This document shows, in pieces, positions 30,103-39,267 of a DNA stretch of 64,000 bases; position 1 is the stretch's first letter; every line of letters starts with the position of its first letter. A program made the position numbers and the translations under genes. The notes under the pieces were generated by a model. The model was given only the letters and a program-made list of their open reading frames with translations. It made no database searches and had not been told where the DNA came from. This stretch comes from Geomonas azotofigens (GTDB lineage Bacteria > Desulfobacterota > Desulfuromonadia > Geobacterales > Geobacteraceae): NCBI RefSeq assembly GCF_018919395.1, contig NZ_JAHLME010000003.1, positions 372,001 through 436,000 on the forward strand. The letters run 5' to 3'.

Positions 30103-32415
30103 ATGCCAATCATAACGCTCGCGCCAGACGGGTCGCTCAAGCTTCCGGAACAGCTCAGGGATTGCCTGAAGCTCGCTCCCGGCGATCAGGTCAGCGTCGA
30201 GATCGTCGACGGCGCCCTCCGCGTTGCCAGGCACGTCCCGGCCAAGCCCGCCAAACCCGTTAAGCCAGTCAAGCCCGCAGCAGCCTCCATCGTTTTAGTC
30301 CCCGAAGAACTGAAGACCCCGATGACCGCCATCAAGGGGGTGGGGCCCAAGCTTGCCGATCTTCTGTCCAAAAGGGGGATCGCTACCGTCGAGGATGCCC
30401 TGTTCCTCCTCCCCAACCGTTACGAGGACCGGCGCCAGTTGAAGCGCATCGCGGAACTGCGCCCCGGCAACTCCGAGGCCTTCTTCGCCACGGTGGTTTC
30501 CGCCGAGGCACAGGTCACCAAGGGGGGGCGGCGCTACTTCGAGGCCATCGTCAGGGACGAGACCGGGAGCCTGCCGCTCAAGTGGTTTCACTTCCATCCC
30601 CAGTTCCTGAAGAAGCAGTTCACCCCCGGCCGCCGCGGCATCTTCATCGGCGACGTGGCCCAGTTCGGGTTCCAGCGCGAGATGCACCACCCCGAGGTGG
30701 AGTGGGCCGGCGAAGGGGAGGGGATCGAAGAGGTCATGGCACGGGATCCCGAGAACTTCGGCAGGATCCTTCCTGTGTACCCGCTCACCGAGGGGGTGAG
30801 CCAGAAGGTCATGCGCCGCATCATGCGTGACACGGTGCCGCGCTACAGCCGGTACGTGAAGGAGGCGCTCCCGGAAGAGCTCTTGCGCCGGCATCATCTC
30901 CTGAGCCTCCCGGTAGCGCTCAGGGAAGCGCACCAGCCCGACCCCGCGAGCAACCTTGCCGATCTCAACAGCGGGCGCTCGTCAGCCCACCGCTCACTCG
31001 CCTTCGACGAACTGTTCTTCCTGCAGCTTGGGCTGGCCATGAAGAAGCGCGGCATCGCGCTCGAGGACGGCATCAGCTTCCAGGTAAGTCATCGCTACAC
31101 CAAGGAGCTGCTCAAACTGCTCCCTTTCAGCCTGACCGGCGCGCAGAAGCGGGTCCTCTCCGAGATAAAGGAGGACATGATCGCGCCGCACCCGATGCAC
31201 CGCCTGGTGCAGGGGGACGTCGGCTGCGGCAAGACGCTGGTGGCCCTCATGGCCGCGCTCATCTGCGTGGAAAACGACTACCAGGTAGCCATCATGGCGC
31301 CGACGGAACTGTTGGCAGAGCAGCACTACCTGAATATCCACGGCTACTGCGAGAAGCTCGGCATCACGGTTGCGCTTTTGACCGCCAGCATCAAGGGGAA
31401 GAACGACACCCTGGAGAGGATCGCGTCCGGGGAGACCCGCATCGTGGTCGGGACCCACGCCATGATCCAGGATAAGGTCGAGTTCAACCGCCTGGGCTTG
31501 GGCATCATTGACGAACAGCACCGCTTCGGCGTGGTGCAGCGTGCCCTTTTGAAGAAGAAGGGAGCCAACCCGGACATCCTGGTCATGACCGCGACCCCGA
31601 TCCCGCGCACCCTGTCCATGACCGTTTTCGGCGACCTCTCCCTGTCGGTGATCGACGAACTGCCGCCGGGCCGGACCCCCATCGAGACCCGCATGGTGCG
31701 CGAGTCGCGCCGCCGCGAGATCTATGCGCTGGTACGCGAGGAGGTGGGGAAGGGAAGGCAGGCCTACGTCATCTACCCGCTGGTCGAGGAGTCGGAGAAG
31801 ATCGACCTGAAGGCGGCGGTACAGATGGCGGAGCACCTGGCCCAGGAGGTTTTCCCGGACCTGCGCGTGGCCGTGCTGCACGGCAGGATGAGTGCAGCCG
31901 AGAAGGAAGCGGTGATGAAGGGGTTCAAGGCGGGGGAGACCGACATCCTGGTCTCCACCACCGTCATCGAGGTCGGCATCGACGTCCCCAACGCCACGGT
32001 CATGGTGATCGAGCACGCGGAGCGCTTCGGGCTCTCCCAGTTGCACCAGTTGCGCGGCAGGGTAGGGCGCGGCAGCGAACGCTCGCGCTGCATCCTCCTG
32101 GCAGGCGACAGGCTCTCCGAGGATGGCCAGAAGCGGCTGGAGGTGATGGTGAAAAGCTCGGACGGCTTCGTCATCGCCGAGGCGGACCTGCAGATCCGCG
32201 GACCGGGCGACTTCCTCGGTACACGGCAGGCGGGCCTGCCGGAGTTGCGCGTTGCCGACATCCTGCGCGACGGGGGCGTCCTGGAGCAGGCGCGCAAGGA
32301 TGCCTTCGCCCTGGTCGAGAAGGATCCGGAACTGGGCCAGCCGGGGCATGAGAGACTACGTGGAGAGCTGATGCTGCGTTGGGGTGGGCGGCTGGAGCTG
32401 GCGTCGATCGGCTAG
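30103..32415 (+). CDS. recG: ATP-dependent DNA helicase RecG with AbrB-like N-terminal extension
   Basis: 770 aa; remodels stalled forks and Holliday junctions. Residues 1-43 (PIITLAPDGSLKLPEQLRD..., APGDQVSVEIVDG) look like a SpoVT/AbrB beta-hairpin swap domain. A Lys/Pro-rich linker (about 46-60) follows. Canonical RecG then begins with an HhH-like segment (IKGVGPKLADLLSKRGI, about 77-93), the OB-fold wedge, helicase Walker A GDVGCGKT (371-378), DEQH (470-473) and the C-terminal helicase lobe ending in LGTRQAGLPELRVADI. The usual protein is about 690-700 aa, so the N-terminus adds roughly 70 residues. No good Shine-Dalgarno site precedes the ATG at 30103, so a later start is possible, but the AbrB-like segment is protein-like throughout. 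Confidence 0.92.
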   Translation: MPIITLAPDGSLKLPEQLRDCLKLAPGDQVSVEIVDGALRVARHVPAKPAKPVKPVKPAAASIVLVPEELKTPMTAIKGVGPKLADLLSKRGIATVEDALFLLPNRYEDRRQLKRIAELRPGNSEAFFATVVSAEAQVTKGGRRYFEAIVRDETGSLPLKWFHFHPQFLKKQFTPGRRGIFIGDVAQFGFQREMHHPEVEWAGEGEGIEEVMARDPENFGRILPVYPLTEGVSQKVMRRIMRDTVPRYSRYVKEALPEELLRRHHLLSLPVALREAHQPDPASNLADLNSGRSSAHRSLAFDELFFLQLGLAMKKRGIALEDGISFQVSHRYTKELLKLLPFSLTGAQKRVLSEIKEDMIAPHPMHRLVQGDVGCGKTLVALMAALICVENDYQVAIMAPTELLAEQHYLNIHGYCEKLGITVALLTASIKGKNDTLERIASGETRIVVGTHAMIQDKVEFNRLGLGIIDEQHRFGVVQRALLKKKGANPDILVMTATPIPRTLSMTVFGDLSLSVIDELPPGRTPIETRMVRESRRREIYALVREEVGKGRQAYVIYPLVEESEKIDLKAAVQMAEHLAQEVFPDLRVAVLHGRMSAAEKEAVMKGFKAGETDILVSTTVIEVGIDVPNATVMVIEHAERFGLSQLHQLRGRVGRGSERSRCILLAGDRLSEDGQKRLEVMVKSSDGFVIAEADLQIRGPGDFLGTRQAGLPELRVADILRDGGVLEQARKDAFALVEKDPELGQPGHERLRGELMLRWGGRLELASIG

Positions 32416-32470
32416 CGTCGGATTCCGTGTCAGCCGAAGAGGCACATTTTTTGGGGAGGCACACACAGAC

Positions 32471-33217
32471 ATGGTCACGGTTGATGATGTCTCCTTTTTA
32501 GGACGCGGCGCCGATGGCGCCAGCGTCACGTTGCTGGATGGCATCTCCTTCACCGCCAAGGCGGGGGAGATAACCGCCATCATCGGGCCGTCGGGAGGCG
32601 GGAAGAGTACGCTGATCCGGCTGATCAACCGGCTCACCGAGCCGAGCGGCGGACGGATATCCGTTGGCGGCACCGACATCGCCACCATGGACCCGCTTCA
32701 AATGCGCCGGCTGGTGGCGCTGGTGCCGCAGAAGCCCTTCATGTTCGAGGGGACGGTCCTCGATAACCTGCAGATGCCCTTCCGCTACCGGCACGAGGTA
32801 CCACCTGCCGCAGAAAGCGCTGCGGTTGCCGAGGTACTCACCCTGGCGCGGCTGGACCGTGAACTGCTGCAACGGGACGCACGCTCCCTGTCACTTGGAC
32901 AGCAGCAGCGTGTCGGCGTGGCGCGAGCCCTGATCACCAAGCCCCAGGTGTTACTGCTGGACGAACCGACCAGCGCGCTGGACCGCAGGACCTCCGACGA
33001 ACTCGCCGCCACCCTGCGCGAGATCTGCCACGGCCGAAACCTCACCATGATCATGGTGACTCACGATCTGCGCCTGACCGAAAAGGTGGCCGACTACTGC
33101 TTCTACCTGGAAGCGGGGCGGATCCTGGAGCAGGGGAGGGGAGCCGAATTGCTGGCGCACCCGGCCACCACAGAGTTGAAGATGTTCCTATCCGAACCTT
33201 CGGACGGGGAGGGGTGA
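32471..33217 (+). CDS. ABC transporter ATP-binding protein, FetA/YbbL-like
   Basis: About 248 aa. Walker A GPSGGGKST, signature LSLGQQQR and Walker [13 protein letters not shown], followed by the switch histidine in MVTHD. Pairs with the FetB/UPF0014-type permease immediately downstream (TGATG overlap), the FetAB arrangement proposed to export iron in E. coli. GGGAGG lies about 12 nt before the ATG at 32471; the longer frame from 32384 overlaps recG and is rejected. Confidence 0.82.
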   Translation: MVTVDDVSFLGRGADGASVTLLDGISFTAKAGEITAIIGPSGGGKSTLIRLINRLTEPSGGRISVGGTDIATMDPLQMRRLVALVPQKPFMFEGTVLDNLQMPFRYRHEVPPAAESAAVAEVLTLARLDRELLQRDARSLSLGQQQRVGVARALITKPQVLLLDEPTSALDRRTSDELAATLREICHGRNLTMIMVTHDLRLTEKVADYCFYLEAGRILEQGRGAELLAHPATTELKMFLSEPSDGEG

Positions 33218-34005
33218 TGGACAATCAGGGCTTGGTCAATCTCGGCATTCTCGACCTCGTCGTCGCCTACAGCCTGGTTCTGGTTGCGATCGGGCTCGCC
33301 AAGCTGAAGCGGATCGGCCAGGAAGGGCAGATGCTCTGGGCTTCGCTGCGGATGGTGTTCCAGTTGCTCGCGGTTGGGTACCTGCTTCATTTCATCTTCG
33401 CCGTGCGGCACCCGCTGCCGGTGCTGGCTATCCTGCTCGTCATGGGCGGCTTCTCGCTCCAGGTGATCGGTGCGCGCATCAAACGGAAGATGCCGCGCTT
33501 CTACCAGGTGGTGGGGACGGCGCTCCTGATCGGCTGCGGGGGCGTCACGTTCGTCTTCTGTTCGCTGGTGGTGCACTATTCCCCCTGGTACGACCCGCGT
33601 TACCTGATCCCCCTGGCGGGGATGATCATCGGCAACTCCATGAATGCCGCAAGCCTCGCCGCCGAGCGCCTTGGGGCGGAGATGCGTGAGCGGCGCGAGG
33701 AGATAGAGACCGCGCTCTGCCTGGGGGCGAGCGCGCGCCAGGCGGCGAAGCCGGCGCTACGAAACGCCTTCCGTGCCGCCATCATGCCGACCGCCAACAC
33801 CATGGCCGCCATGGGGATCGTCTCCCTGCCCGGCATGATGACCGGTCAGATCCTCTCCGGCACCGAGCCGATGGTCGCCGTTCGCTACCAGGTCGCCATC
33901 ATGTGCGCCATCACCGGTGCCGTCGCCATCACCGCCTATCTCATCGTCATGCAGGGCTACCGGAGCTACTTCACCAAGGCTCAGCAGTTGGAACGGTGGG
34001 AGTAA
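33217..34005 (+). CDS. fetB: UPF0014-family permease, FetB/YbbM-like
   Basis: 262 aa, about 7 hydrophobic segments. Contains the UPF0014 signatures IPLAGMIIGNSMNA and ETALCLGASARQA and the SLPGMMTGQILSG segment near the C-terminus. The start ATG at 33217 shares bases with the TGA of the ATPase gene, so expression is coupled. In E. coli FetAB lowers cellular iron; that role is inferred here. The reading frame ends just before the 21-bp repeat array. Confidence 0.83.
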   Translation: MDNQGLVNLGILDLVVAYSLVLVAIGLAKLKRIGQEGQMLWASLRMVFQLLAVGYLLHFIFAVRHPLPVLAILLVMGGFSLQVIGARIKRKMPRFYQVVGTALLIGCGGVTFVFCSLVVHYSPWYDPRYLIPLAGMIIGNSMNAASLAAERLGAEMRERREEIETALCLGASARQAAKPALRNAFRAAIMPTANTMAAMGIVSLPGMMTGQILSGTEPMVAVRYQVAIMCAITGAVAITAYLIVMQGYRSYFTKAQQLERWE

Positions 34006-34014
34006 GCTCGTCCG

Positions 34015-34371
34015 CGCATTTCCCCGGCATGTCAGCACGTTTGGCCTGCATGCGTGCATGTTTCACCAAAATGCGTGCATGTTTTGATGGAAACATACAT
34101 AGTTTTGGTAAGAAACACACATGTTTTGATGAAAAACGTGCATGTTTTGATGGAAACATACATAGTTTTGGTAAGAAACACACATGTTTTGATGAAAAAC
34201 GTGCATGTTTTGATAAGAAACACACATGTTTTGATGAAAAACATATGTGTTTTTGTGAGAAACATACATGTTCTTGTGGAAAACATACATCTTTTACCGA
34301 AATGCATGCATGCTTCCGCGAAAAGTACGCATGTTTCCCCGACATGCGTGCATGTTTCGCCGAGATGGGGG
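34015..34371. repeat. Array of about 16 palindromic 21-bp repeats
   Basis: Units begin at 34036, 34057, 34078, 34099, 34120, 34141, 34162, 34183, 34204, 34225, 34246, 34267, 34288, 34309, 34330 and 34351, with no length change in this stretch. Consensus CATGTTT-N7-AAACATG, with unit junctions of the form AAACATGCATGTTT, so there are two dyad axes per unit. 34078-34203 is an exact duplication of a 63-bp (three-unit) block. Central units are AT-rich (TTTTGATGAAAAA); edge units are GC-richer and more diverged. Five of six frames stay open because 21 is a multiple of 3. No ribosome binding site or credible start is seen, so I do not call a gene. Confidence 0.92.
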
Positions 34372-34394
34372 GCGGAGGGGCCGCGAGCTGAATG

Positions 34395-34431
34395 AAGAAG
34401 GGGCGCTGATTGCAGTCAGCGCCCCTTCTTT
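34395..34431. terminator. Bidirectional terminator between the array and the threonine aldolase gene
   Basis: AAGAAGGGGCGCTGA, short loop, TCAGCGCCCCTTCTTT. Placed for the minus-strand aldolase gene; it may also stop transcription coming from fetB through the array. Confidence 0.85.
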
Positions 34432-34457
34432 GCGTCGTCTATGGTCAATTGCCCTTT

Positions 34458-35510
34458 TTAAACCACTGCCTTGATATCGGCTACCAGGTTGGCGACCTCG
34501 TCCACCTTGGTGTCCCAGGAGCACATGAAGCGGGCGCCGCCCGAGCCGATGAAGGTGTAGAAGTGCCAGCCGCGACCCCTCAACGCCTCCAGCGCTTCCG
34601 GTGCCATCTCCAGGAATACGGAGTTGGCCTGGCTTTCGAACATGATGCGGACCTGCGGTATCTTCTTGATCTCGTTGGCCAAGAGACGCGCGCAGCTGTT
34701 GGCGTGGGCCGCGTTTCTGAGCCAGGCGCCGCTTTCCAGCATGCCGATCCAGGGCGCCGTGAGAAAGCGCATCTTTGAGGCCAACTGACCGGCCTGCTTG
34801 CAGCGGTAATCGAACTCGTAGGCCAGCTCCTTGTTGAAAAAGACCACGGCTTCACCAACGGCAAAGCCGTTCTTGGTCCCGCCGAAGGTGAGGACGTCGA
34901 CGCCAGCCTGCCAGCTGATCTCCTTGGGCGCGACGTTCAGGGCGGCCACCGCGTTGGCGAAACGCGCACCGTCCATGTGCACCCGCAGGTCGAACCTCTT
35001 CGCCAGTTCCCCGATCGCCTGGAGTTCAGACACGGAGTACAGGGTGCCGAGCTCGGTGGCCTGGGTGATGCTCAATGCACGAGCCTTGGGGTAATGAATG
35101 TCGCTACGCTTGGTGATGGTGTGTTCGACGGCATCGAGATTGATCTTGCCGTTGTCGCCCGGGACCAAAAGCACCTTGGTGCCGTTGGAAAAAAATTCGG
35201 AGGCGCCGCACTCGTCGGTCTCGATATGCGCCATCTCGTGGCAGACGATGGAGTGGTAGGACTGGCACAGCGAGGCGAGCGCCAGCGAATTGGCCGCTGT
35301 GCCGTTGAAGACGAAGAAAACCTCGCAGTCGGTCTCGAAAACCTCGCGGATCTTCTCACACGCCTGGGCGGTCCAGCGGTCGTCGCCGTAGGAACTGGCC
35401 AGCCCGCTGTTGGCTTCCGCCATCGCCTGCCATGCCTCTGCGCAGATCCCCGCGTAGTTGTCGCTGGCGAAATGGTGCTTGAGCTCGCTGTGGTCTCCCG
35501 TGTTTATCAT
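34458..35510 (-). CDS. ltaE: Low-specificity threonine aldolase
   Basis: PLP enzyme splitting threonine or allo-threonine into glycine and acetaldehyde; 350 aa. Schiff-base lysine K213 in FGGTKNGFA. HMDGARFANA (178-187) and the N-terminal SDNYAG are family signatures. Monocistronic, convergent with fetB. Confidence 0.9.
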   Translation of the reverse strand: MINTGDHSELKHHFASDNYAGICAEAWQAMAEANSGLASSYGDDRWTAQACEKIREVFETDCEVFFVFNGTAANSLALASLCQSYHSIVCHEMAHIETDECGASEFFSNGTKVLLVPGDNGKINLDAVEHTITKRSDIHYPKARALSITQATELGTLYSVSELQAIGELAKRFDLRVHMDGARFANAVAALNVAPKEISWQAGVDVLTFGGTKNGFAVGEAVVFFNKELAYEFDYRCKQAGQLASKMRFLTAPWIGMLESGAWLRNAAHANSCARLLANEIKKIPQVRIMFESQANSVFLEMAPEALEALRGRGWHFYTFIGSGGARFMCSWDTKVDEVANLVADIKAVV

Positions 35511-35619
35511 CGCTTCCCCTTCTGGCGCGGCGGCGTCGCCGCTCGTGCGTCTTAGGATGGTGTGGTCCGATCGAAAAAATTATTATAAGGCGAAACCGGT
35601 GTCAACCGATAAGTGAGCA

Positions 35620-36516
35620 TCACCCCTCGGCGGCGACGGTCACGCCCTCGGTATCCTGGGGCCCGTCAGGGAGCAGTTCAGAAACAACCATGCCTGCGAG
35701 GATCAGTGCCGCGCCCAGGAACCCGAGAGCGCCCAGTCGCTCGCCGGCGGCGTTGTAGGCGTAGGCGGCGGCGAAAACGGGCTCGGTGCAGAATATGAGC
35801 GCCGTATGCGCCGGGCTGATCCACTTCTGCATCGTGGTCTGCACCAGGAAGGCGAAGATGGTGGCTATCAGCACGCAGACCACCAGGGTCCAGAGCAATT
35901 CAGGGTGCCAGACGAAAACCTCCTGGCCGCGCAGCGACGCCGAGGCGAGGCTCAGTACGCCGACCACCGAAAGCTGCAACGTGGTGAGGAGATAGACGTC
36001 GCTGTCGGCGTGGCGGGTGAAATGGCTGGTGTAGAGGAGATGCAGCGCGACGCACGCCCCGCATATCGCCCCCAGGATGTCGCCAACGTTGAAACTCAAG
36101 CTGCCGTCGGTGCACAGCAGGAAGAGTCCCGGAGTGGCAAGCCCCACACCCCACCTGATTCCGGTTCCTACGGAGTGCCGGAAGATGGCGGCACCGAACA
36201 GCGGCACCAGTAAAACGCTCAGGCCGGTCAAAAAGCCGGTGTTCGAGGCGCTCGTGTACTTCAAGGCGACGGTCTGGAAGGCGTAGGAAGCAAATAAGAA
36301 TATTCCAAGAATAGTTCCGTGTGTGAACAGCTTAATTTTTATTCTATTAGTCCGTGTTAAAGCTATGGGGAGCATGATTGCAGCTGCAATTAGAAATCTT
36401 TGAGATAGGAAAACGAATACGTCCACCTTGCTGATGGCATCTTTCACCACAGTGAAAGTTACGCCCCAGAAGAACGTCGTTATCAAAAGAAGTATACCCG
36501 CACGAAATTTTTTCAT
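35620..36516 (-). CDS. EamA/DMT-family transporter
   Basis: About 298 aa with ten hydrophobic segments in two EamA repeats. The first repeat starts LLLITTFFWGVTFTVVKDAI, with the FWG-type motif of the family. Substrate unknown; such proteins often export amino acids or metabolites. The frame opens at 36576, but the ATG at 36516 (MKKFRAGILL) has GGGA upstream and fits the family start. Bases from about 36290 to 36600, covering the N-terminal third and the upstream gap, are visibly AT-richer than the rest of the gene. Confidence 0.8.
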   Translation of the reverse strand: MKKFRAGILLLITTFFWGVTFTVVKDAISKVDVFVFLSQRFLIAAAIMLPIALTRTNRIKIKLFTHGTILGIFLFASYAFQTVALKYTSASNTGFLTGLSVLLVPLFGAAIFRHSVGTGIRWGVGLATPGLFLLCTDGSLSFNVGDILGAICGACVALHLLYTSHFTRHADSDVYLLTTLQLSVVGVLSLASASLRGQEVFVWHPELLWTLVVCVLIATIFAFLVQTTMQKWISPAHTALIFCTEPVFAAAYAYNAAGERLGALGFLGAALILAGMVVSELLPDGPQDTEGVTVAAEG

Positions 36517-36621
36517 AGATCCCAAAGTAATTTTGACCTCATAAAACCTTGAATTCACTAAATTGTGGTAAGACAAGTTAACATGAGCTTAAAACGAGCG
36601 CAACGCCAAATTAATAAGTGG

Positions 36622-36650
36622 TTGACAAGAGGGTGGAATAGCTTTAAAAG
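36622..36650 (+). promoter_or_regulatory. Possible promoter of the amino acid binding protein gene
   Basis: TTGACA (36622-36627), 17-bp spacer, TAAAAG (36645-36650). The -35 is perfect, the -10 weak; about 63 bp upstream of the ATG. Confidence 0.4.
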
Positions 36651-36712
36651 TATGCGGCGGTAAGCTAAATGGTGTATGCCGTTTAATATTAAAGACAATT
36701 TAGGGAGGAAGC

Positions 36713-37456
36713 ATGAAAGCACTTCGTACTCTGACTGCAGTTTTGGCTTTGGGACTCTGTTTTGTGTCCGCGGCTTTCGCCGCACCGAAGGCGATCACCG
36801 TTGCGTCCGACGCAACCTGGCCGCCGATGGAGTTCGTTGACGCCAACAAGAAGATCGTCGGTTTCGACATCGACTTCATGACCGCGGTCGCCAAAGAGGC
36901 CGGCCTGCAGGTCACCTTCAAGAACACCGCTTGGGACGGTATCTTCGCCGGCGTTGAAGCTGGCCAGTACGACGCCATCATCTCCTCGGTCACCATCACC
37001 CCGGAGCGCCAGGCCAAGTACGACTTCACCAACCCGTACGTCCAGATCGGCCAGATCCTCGTGGTACCCAAGGCTGAGAAGGGGACCAAGATCGCCGACC
37101 TGAAGGGCAAGAAGATCGGCGCCCAGATCGGCACCACCGGCGCCATGGAGGTCAAGAAGGTTGCCGGCGTCGAGCTGAAAACCTACGACGAAGTCGGTCT
37201 TGCTTTCGAGGACATGGCTGCCGGCCGCATCGCCGGTGTCGTCTGCGACGAGCCGACCGCCATCACCTACGCCCTGCAGAAGAAGGAGTACAGCTCCAAG
37301 TTCAAGATCGTGGGCAAGTCCTTCACCAAGGAGGCCTATGGCATCGTGGTCAAGAAAGGGAACAAGGAACTGGTGGCCCAGTTGAACAAGGGGATCGCGG
37401 CGGTTCAGAAGAAGAAGATCGACGTACAGCTCAAGAAGAAGTGGCAGCTTAAGTAA
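36713..37456 (+). CDS. Polar amino acid ABC transporter, periplasmic binding protein
   Basis: 247 aa, SBP_bac_3 (HisJ/GlnH) family. The signal peptide ends SAAFA-APK. The mature start AITVASDATWPPMEFVD and VGFDIDFMTAVAKEAGL are family hallmarks, as is the ligand-binding YDAIISSVTITPERQAKYDF region. Ligand probably glutamine, glutamate or a basic amino acid; not resolvable by eye. GGGAGG precedes the ATG. Followed by a partial terminator and then permease and ATPase genes, giving high binding-protein and lower membrane-component expression. Confidence 0.9.
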   Translation: MKALRTLTAVLALGLCFVSAAFAAPKAITVASDATWPPMEFVDANKKIVGFDIDFMTAVAKEAGLQVTFKNTAWDGIFAGVEAGQYDAIISSVTITPERQAKYDFTNPYVQIGQILVVPKAEKGTKIADLKGKKIGAQIGTTGAMEVKKVAGVELKTYDEVGLAFEDMAAGRIAGVVCDEPTAITYALQKKEYSSKFKIVGKSFTKEAYGIVVKKGNKELVAQLNKGIAAVQKKKIDVQLKKKWQLK

Positions 37457-37462
37457 CACCTC

Positions 37463-37524
37463 AAAGCTCCTGCAGAACGGAACACTACCCGACAGTAGTA
37501 ACCGATTCTGCAGGAGCTTTCTTT
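37463..37524 (+). terminator. Hairpin after the binding-protein gene
   Basis: AAAGCTCCTGCAGAA and TTCTGCAGGAGCTTT are exact inverse copies around a 30-nt interior, followed by CTTTAAA. Likely attenuates read-through into the permease gene or stabilises the binding-protein mRNA. Confidence 0.75.
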
Positions 37525-37595
37525 AAACAGAAACCGCAGTATAGCGGTGCATCAACAAAAGCCGGTACACCGGCCCGGGACGGTCACAAGAAAGC

Positions 37596-38381
37596 ATGAG
37601 TACTGAAGCAAAGAAGCAGATCATCGATGTAGGGGACGGCGCCGCCATTCCCCGTAAAAGCGACCGCGGCCTGTTCACCGCCTGGCGCATAGCGTTCTTT
37701 GGCGCCATCGGCACCATTGCCTACCTGGTCTGGAGCAGGCCGGACCCGTACCTCAACATTCTCAAGTTCGTTCCCGACGGCATCGCGGTAACCTTCCAGG
37801 TGACCCTCGGGGCGATACTCCTGGCCATCGTCATCGGCCTGATCACCGGCCTGGGCCGGATCTCCAAGAACCGGTTCTTCAATGGCGTCGCCTCCCTGTA
37901 CGTGGAGGTCATCCGCGGCATTCCGCTTCTGGTGCAGATCTTCTACATCTACTACGCGCTCGGCACCATTGTTAAGGTTCCGGCCATCCTTTCCGCCATA
38001 ATCGCCATGGCCGTCTGCTATGGCGCCTACATGGGCGAAGTGGTGCGCGCCGGGATCGAGTCCATCGCCAAGGGACAGCGCGAGGCCGCCCTTTCCCTGG
38101 GGATGAACGGCCGACAGACCATGATCCACGTCATCCTGCCGCAGGCGGTGAAGGTGATCCTCCCGCCGGTTGGCAACGAGTTCATTGCTCTTTTGAAGGA
38201 TTCCTCCCTGGTCTCCATCATCGCTGTCGCCGACCTTTTGCGTCGCGGCCGCGAGTACGCCTCCGAATCCTTCACCTATTTTGAGACCTACACGGTCATC
38301 GCGCTGATCTACCTGATCATCACCTTGTTCTTCTCGAAGATCATCGGCGTAATGGAGGAGCGTGTCAGTGTCAACAAATAG
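37596..38381 (+). CDS. Polar amino acid ABC transporter permease
   Basis: 261 aa, HisM/GlnP family with about five membrane spans. The EAA loop is [25 protein letters not shown] (about 168-188). [18 protein letters not shown] is a typical segment of this class. The N-terminal 35 residues are hydrophilic. Overlaps the ATPase start. Confidence 0.9.
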   Translation: MSTEAKKQIIDVGDGAAIPRKSDRGLFTAWRIAFFGAIGTIAYLVWSRPDPYLNILKFVPDGIAVTFQVTLGAILLAIVIGLITGLGRISKNRFFNGVASLYVEVIRGIPLLVQIFYIYYALGTIVKVPAILSAIIAMAVCYGAYMGEVVRAGIESIAKGQREAALSLGMNGRQTMIHVILPQAVKVILPPVGNEFIALLKDSSLVSIIAVADLLRRGREYASESFTYFETYTVIALIYLIITLFFSKIIGVMEERVSVNK

Positions 38382-39114
38382 CCGCAGGAAAATGGTAGAG
38401 GCGAAGGAGATCATCAAGGTCTACGGCTCCTTCCGGGCCCTGGACCGGGTCTCCCTGGATGTTTACGACGGCGAGAAGGTGGTCATCATCGGGCCTTCCG
38501 GTTCCGGCAAGTCGACGCTGCTGCGCTCGATCAACAGGCTCGAGGAGATTGACCGCGGCACCATCGTGGTCGACGGCATGGACCTTTACGACCCGAAGAC
38601 CGACATCACCAAGGTTCGCGAGGAAGTGGGCATGGTGTTCCAGTCCTTCAACCTCTTTCCTCACAAGACCGTGCTGGAGAACCTGACGCTCGCCCAGATC
38701 GTGGTGCGCAAGCGCTCGAAGCAGGAGGCCGAGGAGAAGGCAATGGCGCTTCTGGAGCGCGTGGGCCTTGCTGCCAAGGCGAAGTCGTACCCGGGCAAGC
38801 TTTCCGGCGGTCAGCAGCAGCGCGTGGCCATCGCCCGCTCGCTCGCCATGGATCCGAAGCTCATGCTGTTCGATGAGCCGACCTCCGCCCTCGACCCCGA
38901 GATGATCGGGGAGGTGCTCGACGTCATGAAGGATCTCGCCAAGGACGGCATGACCATGGCCGTGGTCACGCACGAGATGGGCTTCGCTCGCGAGGTGGCC
39001 GATCGCGTCATTTTCATGGACGCGGGTCGCATCGTGGAGGAGGGGACTCCAGAGCACTTCTTCACCGCGCCCACGCACGAGCGCGCCAAGTTGTTTTTGA
39101 GCCAGATATTGTAA
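38368..39114 (+). CDS. Polar amino acid ABC transporter ATP-binding protein
   Basis: About 248 aa, GlnQ/HisP family. Walker [10 protein letters not shown], signature LSGGQQQR, Walker [13 protein letters not shown] and the switch [13 protein letters not shown] at 38362 is too close to GGAGGA; the GTG at 38368 has 8-nt spacing and is preferred. An ATG at 38392 is the other candidate. It overlaps the permease 3' end, so the pair is coupled. Confidence 0.9.
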   Translation: MSTNSRRKMVEAKEIIKVYGSFRALDRVSLDVYDGEKVVIIGPSGSGKSTLLRSINRLEEIDRGTIVVDGMDLYDPKTDITKVREEVGMVFQSFNLFPHKTVLENLTLAQIVVRKRSKQEAEEKAMALLERVGLAAKAKSYPGKLSGGQQQRVAIARSLAMDPKLMLFDEPTSALDPEMIGEVLDVMKDLAKDGMTMAVVTHEMGFAREVADRVIFMDAGRIVEEGTPEHFFTAPTHERAKLFLSQIL

Positions 39115-39121
39115 TTTATCC

Positions 39122-39148
39122 CTGGCCCCTGCGTCGGTAGGGGCCAGT
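39122..39148 (+). terminator. Hairpin terminator after the ABC transporter operon
   Basis: CTGGCCCCT, GCGTCGGT loop, AGGGGCCAG then TTCTGT. Weak T tract. Confidence 0.6.
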
Positions 39149-39267
39149 TCTGTATCCGGGGTTTCTCATTCATTGCAATGAAAGGGGGGATAGGGTTCTT
39201 CTCAGTTTTACCGGGCAACACAGTTTAAAAATGCTGTAATGCAATTACTACACAACGAGGAGGCAGT

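Noticed and set aside
34015-34371. CRISPR array
   Set aside because: Repeats are contiguous with no unique spacers, and no cas genes are present.
34054-34395. 113-aa plus-strand frame of HV-type heptads in the 21-bp array, and similar frames on both strands
   Set aside because: A 21-bp period keeps five of six frames open by arithmetic. No ribosome binding site, no non-repetitive domain, and several frames are equally good.
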